A stretch of 64,000 bases of DNA. Source: Viola odorata. Lineage: Eukaryota > Streptophyta > Magnoliopsida > Malpighiales > Violaceae. Made by a program: the position numbers and the translations under genes. The notes under the pieces are model-generated. The model was not told the DNA's origin, searched no databases, and worked only from the letters and a program-made list of their open reading frames with translations. How positions within the stretch are numbered: the stretch's first letter is position 1; the number at the start of each line of letters is the position of its first letter. This document shows positions 44,390-55,934 of this stretch, piece by piece. Where the stretch lies: the NCBI GenBank assembly GCA_963691705.1, contig OY829545.1:31669475-31733474 (forward strand), written 5' to 3'.

Positions 44390-45890
44390 AGCTGAAACTA
44401 AAAAGAAGTAACTGTCCTTGCGTTCTGAATTCTTTTGTGAGAGATACTCCACCCAGAAAATTCTGAAATTTGGTGTGGGAATACTTCAGCCCGTTATCAA
44501 CGTCTTTCGTGTTTTAGCCGAGAGGAAAATCCGAGCAAATCGCATTGATATGGGCTAAGAAAAAAGAGCGCGCAGCTGAAACCGAGAAGTAACTGTCCTT
44601 GCGTTCTGAATTTTTTGTGAGAGATGCTCCCCCCAGAAAATTCTGAAAGTTGGCGTGGGAATACTTCAGCCCGTTATAAATGTCTTTTGTGTTTTAGCCG
44701 AGAGGAAACTCCGAGGAAATCGCATTGATATTGGCCAAGGAAAAAGAGCGCGCAGTTGAAATCGAGAAGAAGCAACTGTCCTTCCGTTCTGAATTTTTTG
44801 TGAGAGATGCTCCGCCCAGAAAATTCTGCAATTTGGTGTGGGAATACTTCAACCCGTTATAAACGTGTTTCATGTTTTAGGAGAGAGGAAACTCCGAGCA
44901 AATCGCATTGATATTGGCCAAGCAAACAGAGCGCGCAGCTGAAATCGAGAAGAAGCAACTATTCTTGCGTTCTGATTTTTTTTTTGCGAGAGATGTACTG
45001 CCCCGAAACATCTAAATTTTGGTATGGGAAATCTTCAGCCTATTATCAACTTCTTTCATGCTTTTTTCGAGTGGAAAATCTGAGCAAATCGTATCCATAT
45101 TGGCCAAAATAAAAGTTTGCGCAGCTGAGATCGAGAAGGAGCAGCTGTCCTTGCGTTCTGATTTTTTGCGAGAGATGTACTGGCCAGAAAATTCTGAAAT
45201 TTGGTGTGGGAAGACTTCAACCTGTCATGAACATCTTCCATGTTTTATCTGAGTGAAAAATCCGAGCAAATCACATCTATTTTGGCCAAGACAAAAGTTT
45301 GCGCATCTGAGATCGAGAAGGAGCAGCTGTTCTTGCGTTCTGAAATTTCTTTTGAGAGATGCGTTGCCCAGAAAATTATGAAATTTGATAAGGGCGAACT
45401 TCCATGTGTTATGAACATTTTTTGTGTTTTAGTTGAGTGAAAACCTGGAGTCAATCGCAGTCCTATTGGCCAAGTAAAAGAAGTGTGCGGCTGGCCGAGC
45501 ATAAACAGTCATCCTCACATTCTAAATTTTGTTACGAGAGATGTGCTACCTAGAAAATTCTGAAATTTGGTAAGGGAAAACTTCCATGTGTTACGAACAT
45601 CTTTTATGTTTTATTCGAGTAGAAACCTAGAGTCAATCGCAGTCATATTGGCCAAGGTACAAGAGTGTGCGGCCGAGACCGAGAAAAGCGGCCATCTTCA
45701 CGTCTAAATTATTTGTGAGAGAGGTATCACCCAGAAAAATCGGAAATTTCGTGTGGAAAGACTTTAGCCCGTTATCAACATCTTTCATGTTTTGGCCATG
45801 ATGAAATTATGAGCCAATCGTGTCGATAGCGGCCAAAACAAAAGAGCGCGCAGCTGAGACCGAGAAAGAATGGCTATCCTTGCATTCTGA
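44390..45890. repeat. 182-bp tandem array, nine units
   Basis: The landmark CTGTCCTTGCGTTCTG (with changes) recurs at about 44411, 44592, 44775, 44958, 45144, 45326, 45506, 45690 and 45872, giving a period of 180-186 bp. Each unit has GAGCGCGCAGCTGA, GAGAGATG and AGAAAATTCTGAAATTTGG blocks. The same family occurs in opposite orientation at 60600-61690. Confidence 0.92.
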
Positions 45891-46246
45891 GTGTTTGTTT
45901 TTTTTGTTTTTTTTTCTTTGAGTGTGCTTTCGTCCTGAGGATTAGCCTTTTGTGTTGTTTGTTTTATACGTGGTTTATTTTGGGGAAGGTTATTTTGATC
46001 ATGGGTGATAGCGTATTGATGTCCTTTGGATGTGTGAAAGAAAGAATAATGCATTTCATGATTATCCGAATAATTACGGACTTTGTCATTGATTTTTTCG
46101 TCAAAAAAAGGGTATAACCATTATAAGTTGGATTGACTATCTAGCTCTATCCAAAGGTTTGTAGACAAAGTCTAGGAACATTATTTCATGGGGTGAAAAG
46201 ATAAAAATCCGTAGGTAGCCGATGCATGATCTTTCTTTTGAAGTCG
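45891..46246. other. Spacer between the 182-bp array and the ORF1 remnant
   Basis: Contains a T-rich run (45897-45920). Otherwise it corresponds to the reverse of 60290-60600 in the plus-strand relative. No gene. Confidence 0.45.
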
Positions 46247-46443
46247 TCAACCTTGGGAGTCGGGATCCGTTTGCTCAAAAATATTCTAATGACGCAATCT
46301 CTCCTTTTTGTATCACCACTTCCTCCAATCTTGGCCGTAATATCGGGAATGCAATCGGATTTCAACGTATCCCCTCATACAGCTTGGTTCTCAAAACCTC
46401 TTCCCTCAAAAGTATCAAGTGAAAGTAACGTAGGCACTGTCAT
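46247..46443 (-). pseudogene. ORF1 remnant with a large internal deletion
   Basis: The minus strand from ATG 46443 matches the first ~45 codons of the Ogre-type ORF1 at 58543 (TLLSLDTF versus VLLSLDTF; IPDITAKI versus IPDVTTKI). It then jumps directly to the ORF1 C-terminal end (the QKGE-ASLEYF region and the stop context). About 1.5 kb is missing, with short homology (TTGGAGG/TTAGAAG) at the join. Further stops and frame changes are present. Confidence 0.75.
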
Positions 46444-46934
46444 TCGAACAAGCAGAATGGGTCTTGCGGAAAAAAGAACAGAGTTCAAGTGTCAGTAAAA
46501 TGAATAAATTATTTTACTACGTTTTTTATTCACATGTGAAAAAAATAGGATAATCAAAGCTATTAACAAACAAAATGATGTATATGCAAGGCTTTTGTCG
46601 TCGACTAATTTCTAATGGCCGCAAAGTTCTCGAACGATACCATAGAATGGTCCCTAAAGTGTCGGCTAGTGTCAACCGATTCCTTGCAGAACCAGGCAAC
46701 CTTTAGACTGATTTTAGGGGTTCGCCCGAGTGGGGTTGGTGAACACTACCCAGGACACGTGTCCTAGGGCGTCACTACTACCCTCCTAAGCCTATTTGGT
46801 AATTGTCCCTTGGGTGTAGGGCACTATGCACGAGTATGACAATTGATCAAAGCGTATAACAAATAATCACAAAAACAGTTTATTAAAGAAAGTAAACAAA
46901 AAACAAACACCTTAAAACCAGCTTCGACCCTAAA

Positions 46935-46953
46935 GTCCCCAGTGAAGTCGCCA
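46935..46953 (-). other. Primer-binding site of the LARD
   Basis: Minus strand TGGCGACTTCACTGGGGAC, three bases after the LTR. The same type occurs at 54485-54503 and 57992-58010. Confidence 0.8.
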
Positions 46954-46956
46954 AAC

Positions 46957-49257
46957 TGTCGCACCCCCTTTTTCGTCGAAAGATGAGTTTAAGGTTCGGG
47001 ACGGATGCTAAGCATAAATGGATGCTTCACATAATACAATGAAGTCGCCACCCTATTTTCTAAGGTTTAGGGAACCTAATCGTCATGGCATAAAAAGTAA
47101 AAACTAAGGCACATGTGGTCTAAACCTAAGAACGAAGGTTCGAGGTCGTATTATGGACTCGGGAAGGTGTTAGGCACCCGAGTCACATCCTTAAAAAGGT
47201 TACCGGTTAAAAGGTGTTTGAAAAATATTTTTGACATGAAAACGAGTAAGTAACCGGAAAATGTCGTCCGATCCCACGCACGGAAACGCTCCACTTTTTA
47301 ATCATTTACGGAATAAATGATCGCAAGGTGTCAACCGAAATCCTGTTACGAAGATTGGGCCACCTTCCACTTGTCCATGGGCCCTCAGAGGTATTCATCG
47401 CTTTAGTATTTTGTTATATCCGATCGGGACTTTCGGGACTGATTAATCATTTCTGGTCGGGACTGATTAATCGTTGGTTTTTTTTACTAAAGCGAGAGCC
47501 CTCTTTTCTCATCATCGGGCCATGCATGATTAATTAATTACTACGTGATCCTATCATGGATAAAACTAACATCGTACCATTTTAATGAATGCAAATAACC
47601 GTGTGGGATCGAAGCCACCATGCTCATATATCAATGCAAAACAATTAATTTCATGGTATAAAAGCGAGTGATTTAAACAAGTAAGCATGTGTGTTGATTT
47701 TATCATGCATACGAATATGATATGAGATTTTTAACATTTCTATATAACATGCATATAAGTAATATTTGCAGAAAACATTGAATAAATAAAAGAGGCTAGA
47801 AAGCGTGCTTGCGTTGCGTGACCTTGATCTACCTTACAAAATGAAAGTATTAGCGATGGTTCGAAAATAAATAAATAATAAAGAGCGCATGTAACATTTA
47901 TTTAATTTGACGAGTAAATAATTAAGTAAACACGATAAACAAATAAGCAATTTTTTTCATGGCAAACAAATAAACAATTAACTAGACATGGGAAATGAGT
48001 AAACAATTAATTAGACATGGCAAACAAGTAATCAATTAAATTCATTTATTGCATATGAAAAATTTATAACAATTTAAACATGGCATAACTAATAATCAAT
48101 TTATTTATAACATGCAAGCATACTAGAAATTTTACGAAAATTTAATCATGGCATGAATAAGTCGTTATCATGTGAGCATACGAATAACTCGTGCGAAAAT
48201 ACAAGTAAACCAATTATCATGTGAACAATTGCATATATAAAATAAAAACACAAAAATAATTAAACAATTTATAAACATGCAAAAATTATACGAAAATTAA
48301 ATACGAAAGTTTACGGAAATTTAATCATACGCATACGAAATTCTTGTACGAAAATTAAATAGGTCGGGCTCACTATTTGATCAAAACAATGGCTGGGCTT
48401 GGGATGAAATCAAGCCCAGCCCTTATTTAAAAAACTAAGATGGGCTTGTGATAAAATCAAGCCCATCACCTTTCCTTTCTTTCTTTCCCGCCTACACTCC
48501 TTCTTCTTCTTTTCTTTCTTCTTCCATCAACCCAACAGTAGCAATTTCAGCATGAAAATTAAAATATGATTTTATACTCCCAAAACTGACTTAATCAACA
48601 CAACAACATGCCAGCAGATCACTCCCACAAAAACAGCAAGAAATTTTAAACAAAACAGTGGAAATTTTTTATGAGTGAAAAACAAGCTATTTAACATGCA
48701 TATATGGCTATTAATTAGTCAAGACCTCAAACAATCAAATTGAGGCAAGGGAAATGAAATTGGCATGAAAACTAAGCATGTGAGGCAAGTTTTAGCAATT
48801 TATTCATGCATTATAATCAAAAATGAAAATTAAAGAGAGTTTAGAGAGAGAAAGCTTGATAAAAACTCACTTTGATTGCTTTCTTCTGCTGGATTGATGT
48901 TGATGATGAGAGGGTGCGTCAACCCGTGCCTTTCTAGAGTGGCAAATAGCTAGGTATTTATAGGGGTAGAATGTGTGAGGAGCAAGTCGAGTGACGCGAC
49001 CCTCTTTTGATTTGTGCTGCTGGAATCAAACGGGAAGCACATGGGAGGGCGACGTGGCGTTCTATAAGCAGTCACAAGGCTCGATGACGAGGCTCCCTTC
49101 TAGAAGCAATGACGAGGTTGGTTCTCGAAGCCATGACGGGGCTTCAATTTGGAGAAGAAATGCTTGCTGGAGAAGAAAGGAAAATGGATGGTTTGGTTTT
49201 AAATCTGCGACCGTTGGATGGTTGACTAAGGGAGAGTCAACCAATCCAATGGCCTAG
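46957..49257 (-). repeat. 5' LTR of the LARD, first part
   Basis: Matches 6000-8214 with several percent divergence. It is interrupted at GGCCTAG by another element (TSD CCTAG 49253-49257). TATA on the minus strand at 48955-48962. Confidence 0.92.
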
Positions 49258-51537
49258 TGTCGCACCCCCTTTTTGGATTTTCCTAATGCGAAGCGGGTTT
49301 GGGACGAGATGTGAGATGAAATCAGACTCATCTCACATAATGCAATGAAGTCACCACCCTATTTTGTTAAGGTTTAGGGAACCTAATGCCATGGCATAAA
49401 AAATAAAATGCTACGGTAAAATGGGTTTGAACCTGAGAACATTGGTTCGGGGTCGTATTATGGGCTCGGGAAGGTGTTAGGTACCCGAGTCTCATCCTAA
49501 AAAGGTTACCAGATGAAGAGGTGTTTTAAATTATGTTTGAAAAGTCCTAAATTACGTGATCATGCCCAACGGATACATTACATTTTAATAATTTTAAATA
49601 TCATACATACGAATGCGAAAAGTGTGAAATAAATAAAAATGGTGAGAAATGTTTACTTGAGAAGGGTATGGGCAGTTTTACCCTTTTGGATTGAGGGTAT
49701 GAGACGTACATGCGAAGGGCATCGATTGTTTTACCCTACAAAGTCGAGATCATTAGTTCGGAAAATGATAATCGAAACGGATAAATATTTAATGGCCCAT
49801 CGCGAGTGGAATAATTAATTAAACAATTAAACACGAGTAGAATAGTTATTTAGGCATTTGAGAGCATGCAAAAATAATTAATTAAATAGTACGAGCATTC
49901 GAATAATTAGCATCAAAATTATTGTACGTAAATGAAATAATTAGTTTTGACGATTAAGCGTAAGCAGAATAATCTAAACATACAAAAGCATACGAAAATC
50001 AATGATTAAACATGCAAGCATACGAAAATAAATAATTTAAACACCCAAACATGCAAAAATAAATAAACAGTACAAGTGCGCGAGAAAAATGAATAAATAG
50101 TGCAAGTGCAAAAAAATAAATAGATAATACAAGTGTGAAAAATAAATAGTACAAGTGCACGAAAAATAATACGACGGGACAAAAATATTGGGCCCGACCT
50201 ACTAGGCCGGGAGTGGGCCCACAACTGGGGCCAAGCCCAGCCCAGCTGATGGGCTGGCGGGCTGAAGCAGCCCAGCTGCCCTTCTTCACGCGTTGGGCCT
50301 CTGGCCCAGCCTTTTCTTTCTCTTCGCGTGGGCTTGGCGCAGCACCAGCCCTTTCTTCTTCCCACCAGCTGGGCCAGACGCGACCTAGCTCTCTCTCCCT
50401 TGCGGGCTTGAGCAAGCCAACCCTCTCCTCTCCCTTTCTCACAAGCATGGGCAGCGTTTGTCCTGGCCCAACACAGAAGCCCAGTATTTAAATTAAAAGA
50501 GACAACCCAAGCCCTTCTCCTTCCTTCCTCACTATTCATCACCATCAACCTTGGTTCGCCGGCAGTACTGTCGGTAACCAAGGTCCGGCCAACGTCAACG
50601 GAATTAATAAATTTTGTCACCAAAATGATCAGCACACCAACAGAAATTTAACCGTATAAACACAACAATTTAATTTGTTCAAAACAGTGATAAATTAAAT
50701 AAAAACGAATTAATTCTAATTAAACAAAAAAGCTTGAAATGGGCTCAAAATGGCCAGCGATTGGCAAAATTGAAGCGGTGTAATTATTATAGAGATTTTA
50801 AAGAGCTTATTTGAAATCAAAACGAGCATTGTTTTCATCAAAACACGAACAAACAATTTTTGAAAAAAAGTCACGTAAAAAATGCTTAAGAGAACCACCA
50901 AAATTTTACACTGGAGTGACTTCAACCCGAAGGTTGAAGTAAGCGATCGCTCATGATAGAGAGCAGATGCTAGAGAGGGAGGGATTGTTCGTGAATTGGC
51001 AAGGCTAAATGCTTCAGGTTGCTTGGTATTTATAGCCGATAATCGCGTGAGTTTGGTGAAGAGAAATGTGCGTGGCCGAGGCAAACTTGGGGAGCAAGGG
51101 AAGAGTAGGGTTTTTGTGTGGCTGAGGTTGCTCGTAGGTAGCCTAGGGACGACGATCGAGGGACGAATTGATCGAGAAGAAATGAGGAAAGCTTACTTTT
51201 CTGCGTTTGTGCATGAACCAATCTTTAAGGTGGCATGCCTACGTGGTAATTATCTCAACCATTTGAGCATGGTTGACTTTCAAAGTCAACTAGATCAATG
51301 GTAGAGATGAAGGGCTTGATCTATTAATTAATTATTCAGTTCAGGCCAACGGTACGAGCAATCTTGCATAAAAATGAACAAAAATTCGACCCAAAATTGC
51401 TAAAATGTAGGATAAAATAAGCTAAAATAATTAGCATACAGTGAGCGATGAAAAGTTTGCCGTATCGCTCGATAAAACAATTACTTATAATGTGATATAA
51501 GTTCGAATAGAAAAAATGATCAAATAAAAAATTGAAC
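49258..51537 (-). repeat. 3' LTR (truncated) of the inner element
   Basis: Matches the right LTR at both of its ends. The last matching base is 51537; the remaining ~290 bp seen in the other copy (55162-55453) and the polypurine tract are missing. TATA on the minus strand at 51027-51034. The open frames around 50000-50630 lie within the LTR and look fortuitous. Confidence 0.8.
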
Positions 51538-52190
51538 ACCTCAAAAAAATTGTAGCACAGAGCCGGAACGCATTAAGTATGTGGATTAGGACCCCTGGAG
51601 GACACACATCTATCATTGTTATGTTTCTTCAAGATGAGACACTGCTTGCAAAGGGCACTTGGTGACAGTAATATTTTGATGGTGAGAATTCCCGAGGAGG
51701 ATCTCTTAAGAGTTGATAGGAAGAGGGTTCTTGTGCACCTGCTACAGCGAGGATCTAAAGGCAAGGGTAGGATGGACGTAACGATCTTTTTGTGGTGAAT
51801 TATCACTCCATATGCCTTGCCCCCTGGTAAAAATGTGCTCAATCTTTGAGGCTCCCTGACGCGTTCTTCTGGTCGTCATTTCAATTGCATGCCCCCTAGT
51901 TTACAAGTCTTACTGTACTTGAAATAAAAAGGGGAATCAAATAGTAAGTCTGGAGGGAAGGATGTCCCAAAATTCAGAATTAAAAATTAAAACTGACAAA
52001 AATTGAAATATTTGAGAAGAACATGTGGGTTGCCTCCCACGAAGCTCTCTTATTTCTAGTTGTAGGCTTGAGTAATGTACAAAAATATTGGAGATATTCC
52101 CGCTGAATGAATAAGCTAAATGGGTCCATCGTAGGCCTGGAGAGCGTTCATTCAAGAGCTGGTGGTCGGGTAAAGTCTTTCGGCTAGCCC
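51538..52190 (-). other. Interior of the inner element, no gene recognised
   Basis: No coding evidence. GCCCCCTAGTTTACAAGTCT near 51890 matches a motif in the LARD interior (42640-42660), which supports a common family. Confidence 0.4.
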
Positions 52191-53243
52191 TTCTAAAGAG
52201 ATCCATCCGCTCTTGAGTAAGTGATTGACCTTTCCTTTAAGGGCGAAACAGTTTTCTTTGGTGTGGCCTTGAGCTTCAGCATGCATCTTGCATTAAGATC
52301 GTACTATTTTGGATAAGGAGGTCGTATAGGTTAGGAGCGGCCGCGATTTACTCTGCCGCCAAGAGATGCTCTTATATTTCCCTTGTAGGGAGAGGGAGAG
52401 GCTGTAATAGTTCCCGATTCCTGCGATCATTTTAGTTTCTCGGTTGACTTGATGGGCCAAATGGTCTACGTCATGCAGGTTGCGGCATATGCAGTGAAGG
52501 AGGTCATTTGTAGCTAAGCTGACGGGGGACCGGACTAACGTCTTCTTTACTAGGGAGTGCGCTTTGAGGTGTTGTTTCCGTTGTGGACCCAACAATCGCT
52601 CCCAGCTCAGTTATCGGTTTGATCATTATGTCAAAAAGGGTTACCATAAGACATATGCGACTGAATCTAATGCCCCCAAGACTGGACTTTTGGCAGTGTT
52701 TATGAGTTGAGGGGAATGGCCCCGAGATGGGTACAAATATTGGGATTCTGAGTGGATGATTAAATGGCCCTGAGGCGAGGGGAAATACAGAGATTCTGGG
52801 CGGGTCTCTTTCTTGCTGAGACTGAGCGTGGGCCTAGTCAGAGGAGGCCCAATGGGTGTATCACCTTGTCTAGTGATACCAACTTCAAAGGTCAGGACAG
52901 TCGACGTGATGAACTGAAAGGGATTTGGATTAAGGAAAAGGGTTGCCATGAACCGGGAGATGATAGGGCACGGAAGTACCAGCGACCACAGATGAATCGG
53001 TTGGCCCCATTGTTTGAGCAGGAAAGGGATAAAAACGGGGCAGAAAATCAATAGTGGCCACGTCTCTTGTTCAGTCCTTTCCATAGTGGCCCGAATCTGT
53101 TCTTCCAGCTCAGTTATATTTGCTTTCAATGCATCCTCCGTTCTACCATGCTTTGTCATCTTTCGTGTTTGCAGTCTAGTCGCATGGATCTTGCGAGGAA
53201 TAGTTTGCTTTTTGGGAGCAATGTTTTCCTGAAAAATAAACAA
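52190..53243 (-). pseudogene. Decayed Tat/Ogre-type gag
   Basis: The minus strand from about 53243 shows a coiled N-terminal stretch (LKANITELEEQIRATMER), as in Tat/Ogre Gag. Further along, near 52290-52205, is a knuckle-like end CKMHAEAQGHTKENC followed by LKGKVNHLLKSGWI, the usual end of Gag in this group. Between them the frame is broken and much of the gag core is absent or unrecognisable. It is non-functional. Confidence 0.65.
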
Positions 53244-53379
53244 GTGAAATTATTATAAGTTTAAGCAGTGATTGCAGAATGTCATCCTGACGTCTCAACG
53301 CTGCAAAAGAAATAGAGGGTTAAGTACAATAAAGGCAATAATGTAGGTATCATAAAAAATCACAAACATGGAGAATTAC

Positions 53380-53990
53380 GAAAATAATTGAGACAGAATT
53401 ATAAACATGTAAAAATCGCAAAAGAATTGGCATGTGAAAAATTGCGGGATTTTATTTTACATACATAGAAAAAATTACAGAAGAACCACATGAAATTTTT
53501 TTTTGGAAAAATTTGTCAATGTGAAAAATTGCGGTAAAAGTTGTACCCGTAGAGCAATTTATGGAGAAATTGCACATGAGGAAAAATAGCAAAAATTATT
53601 GCACACGTGGACAATTGCGGGAAAATTTGACACGTGAAAAAATTGCGAAAAAATGTACGCGTGGAAAAATGGAGGAAAATCTTGACACGTGAAAAATTGT
53701 GAAAAATTGCGGAAAAATTTATTAATGTGGAAATTTTGCAAAAAATTAGATATGGAAGAGTTGTGGAAAAATTCGCAAATATGAAAAATTTTGTGAAAAT
53801 TTTGTAACCATGAAAAAATTGAGGAAAAGATTTTGCACATGTGGAAGAATTGTGGAAAAAGATCATGGAAAAAATTGTACACGCAAAAGACTGCTGAAAA
53901 TTTTGTAGATATTGAGAAATTGTGGAAAATTTTATGAATGTGGAAAAATCTGTTGTAAAATGTGGAAAAATTCGGGAAATCATGTAAAAA
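53380..53990. repeat. Degenerate AT-rich ~25-bp tandem array
   Basis: Irregular units with GTGGAAAAATTG and ACACGTGAAAAATTGCG. It lies between PBS and gag of the inner element. The minus strand is open (Phe-rich) as a by-product of composition. Confidence 0.75.
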
Positions 53991-54484
53991 AAAAGGTGAA
54001 ACACAGTCGCATTTCAAAATGATGCATATGCAGGGGTGACACTAACTCTTTCTATTCCGACTGGAAGGCTCCCAGACGATACCATAGAAGTGGTCCCTCA
54101 GTAAATGGATACGAGAGCGCTTACCAAATCATAAAAGGATCCGGGGTGCTCAACCCATTTAGGGGTTCAAGTCCGAGTGTAGGTTCATCAAAGATTACCA
54201 GGGCGTGGGCCCCAGGACTTCACTACTACCGACCTAATCCTATTTGGTGATTCCCGGCGATAGGGATTATGTGTGGATATGCATATGCGATGACAGTTTA
54301 TCAAAGCGAGTAACACTGAATCATGTGAGCAATTATTAACAAATAAAAACAATAATCATGCATAAAAAATCATGTAATAATACACTAATTTATCATATCA
54401 ATTAAATACATGAAAAATAATTAATCATGTACAAAAAACATAAAAAAATAAACACCTCAAAAAAATCCGGCTTCGACCCTATTA

Positions 54485-54503
54485 GTCCCCAGTGGAGTCG
54501 CCA
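54485..54503 (-). other. Primer-binding site of the inner element
   Basis: Minus strand TGGCGACTCCACTGGGGAC, three bases after the LTR border at 54507. Confidence 0.8.
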
Positions 54504-54506
54504 AAC

Positions 54507-55453
54507 TGTCGCACCCCTTTTTTGGATTTTCCTAATGCGACGCGGGTTTGGGACGAGATGTGAGATGAAATGAGACTCATCTCACATAATGCAATGAAGT
54601 CGCCACCCTATTTTGTTAAGGTTTAGGGAACCTAATGTCATTGCATAAAAAATAAAATGCTACGGCAAAATGGGTCTGAAATCGAACGGGAAGCACATGG
54701 GAGGGCGACGTGGCCTTCCAGAAGCAGTGACAAGGCTCGATGACGAGGCTCCCTTCTAGAAGCAATAACGAGGTTGGTTCTCAAAGCCATGACAGGGTTT
54801 CGATTTGTACAAGAAATGCTTGCTAGAGAAGAAAGGAAAATGGATGGTTTGGTTTTAAGGTGGCATGCCTACGTGGTAATTATCTCAACCATTTGATCTT
54901 GGTTGAATTTCAAAGTCAACAATGGTAGAGATGAAGGGCTTGATCTATTAATTAATTATTCAGTTCAGGCCAACGGTACGAGCAATCTTGCATAAAAATG
55001 AACAAAAATTTGAACCAAAATTGCTAAACTGTAGGATAAAATAAGCTAAAATAATTAGCATACAGTGAGCGATGAAAAGTTTGCCGTATCGCTCGATAAA
55101 AAAATTACTTATAATGTGATATAAGTTCGAATAGAAAAAATGATCAAATAAAAAATTGAACGAAACGCATCGAGGTGGCGCGAGTTAGAATAATAATAAA
55201 AAATAAGTAGCTAAAGAGTAAAAATGTTCGATCATTGGTTTCGAGAATTTTACTCGGAACCGATATGAGCTCGAACGGGAAAAGCGATAAAAATGCGAAA
55301 AAAGTATGAAATAAAATTTAAATGACATTAAGTGTAAAAATAAACATCAGTTGGACGAAAATAAATAGATGTGTGATTTTTAGAAAATTGATGCTTGAAA
55401 TGAGAAATTTTTTGATTATGAAAATATTAAAAATCAAAAATCGAGTAGCAACA
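54507..55453 (-). repeat. 5' LTR of the inner element, chimeric
   Basis: 54507 to about 54680 matches 49258-49430. About 54682-54857 instead matches the LARD LTR (7986-8160 and 49025-49200). About 54855-55161 returns to its own LTR (51225-51537), and 55162-55453 is the LTR tail. About 1.8 kb of its own LTR is missing. Confidence 0.85.
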
Positions 55454-55934
55454 CCTAGATTAAAAGGTCGGAAAAAATTTTATTTAATTAATTATGGGCT
55501 CGATCTATTTGTTGGGATGAAATTGACGAGAAATTTGAACAAAGGCCACTACGTTAATGAGAAAAATATGTCGATAAAGATGATACAAACGGAAATGTGA
55601 GCTCAACTCTCTAAACGCATTAATTTTGATAAAGTGTCAAAAATGTTTGTTCGGGACTTAAAAGAGTTTTTACCAAACCGAATATAAATCCGAACGAAGA
55701 TGACCAAAATGTGCAGAAAAATATAAGGAACGGGATGATGCGAAAAAAAAATTAAAACTCAACTCTCTAAATGCATTTATTTTGACAAAGTGTCGAAAAA
55801 AGCTCGTCCTGGACCTAATGAGACTAAAAGGGTGAAAAACTCAAAATGATAGATAAAAATGAAAGAATACGAATGGACTCGAGCTGGGCTGAGAGATCAT
55901 TAACGGTTAGTGAAAAAAAGTGAAAATAAAGCTC
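55454..55934 (-). repeat. 5' LTR of the LARD, second part
   Basis: Continues the match to the left LTR from 8210 to about 8692 and then stops abruptly at AAAGC. The last ~80 bp and the flanking TSD are lost. Confidence 0.88.

Larger units (their letters stand above)
49258..55453 (-). mobile_element. Tat-derived element inserted in the LARD's LTR, internally deleted
   Basis: TSD CCTAG (49253-49257 and 55454-55458) flanks TGTCGC...GCAACA ends. Left is a 3' LTR lacking its last ~290 bp, then gag remnants, a tandem array, PBS and a rearranged right LTR. No pol is present. Direction is minus, from the PBS at 54485-54503. Confidence 0.85.
6000..55934 (-). mobile_element. Non-autonomous Tat/Ogre-type element (LARD-like), host of two insertions
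   Basis: The LTRs at 6000-8769 and 46957-49257 + 55454-55934 are clear copies. The minus-strand order is 5' LTR, PBS (46935-46953), ORF1 remnant, 182-bp array, 34-bp array, spacer, GA-rich array, polypurine tract (8770-8786), 3' LTR. Without the Tat insertion (11166-40409) and one copy of its TSD (40410-40414), the interior is about 8.9 kb and has neither gag nor pol. The last ~80 bp of the 5' LTR (right side) are lost at 55934, so the flanking duplication cannot be checked; the 5 bases on the left are CACGC. Lineage is inferred from the LTR/PBS type and ORF1. Confidence 0.8.

Noticed and set aside
50006..50635. 209-aa minus-strand frame in the inner LTR
   Set aside because: It lies in LTR sequence, has mixed low-complexity parts and resembles no family.
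53516..54017. Phe/Ser-rich minus-strand frames that look like a membrane protein
   Set aside because: They arise from the AAAATTG-type tandem array; composition alone explains them.
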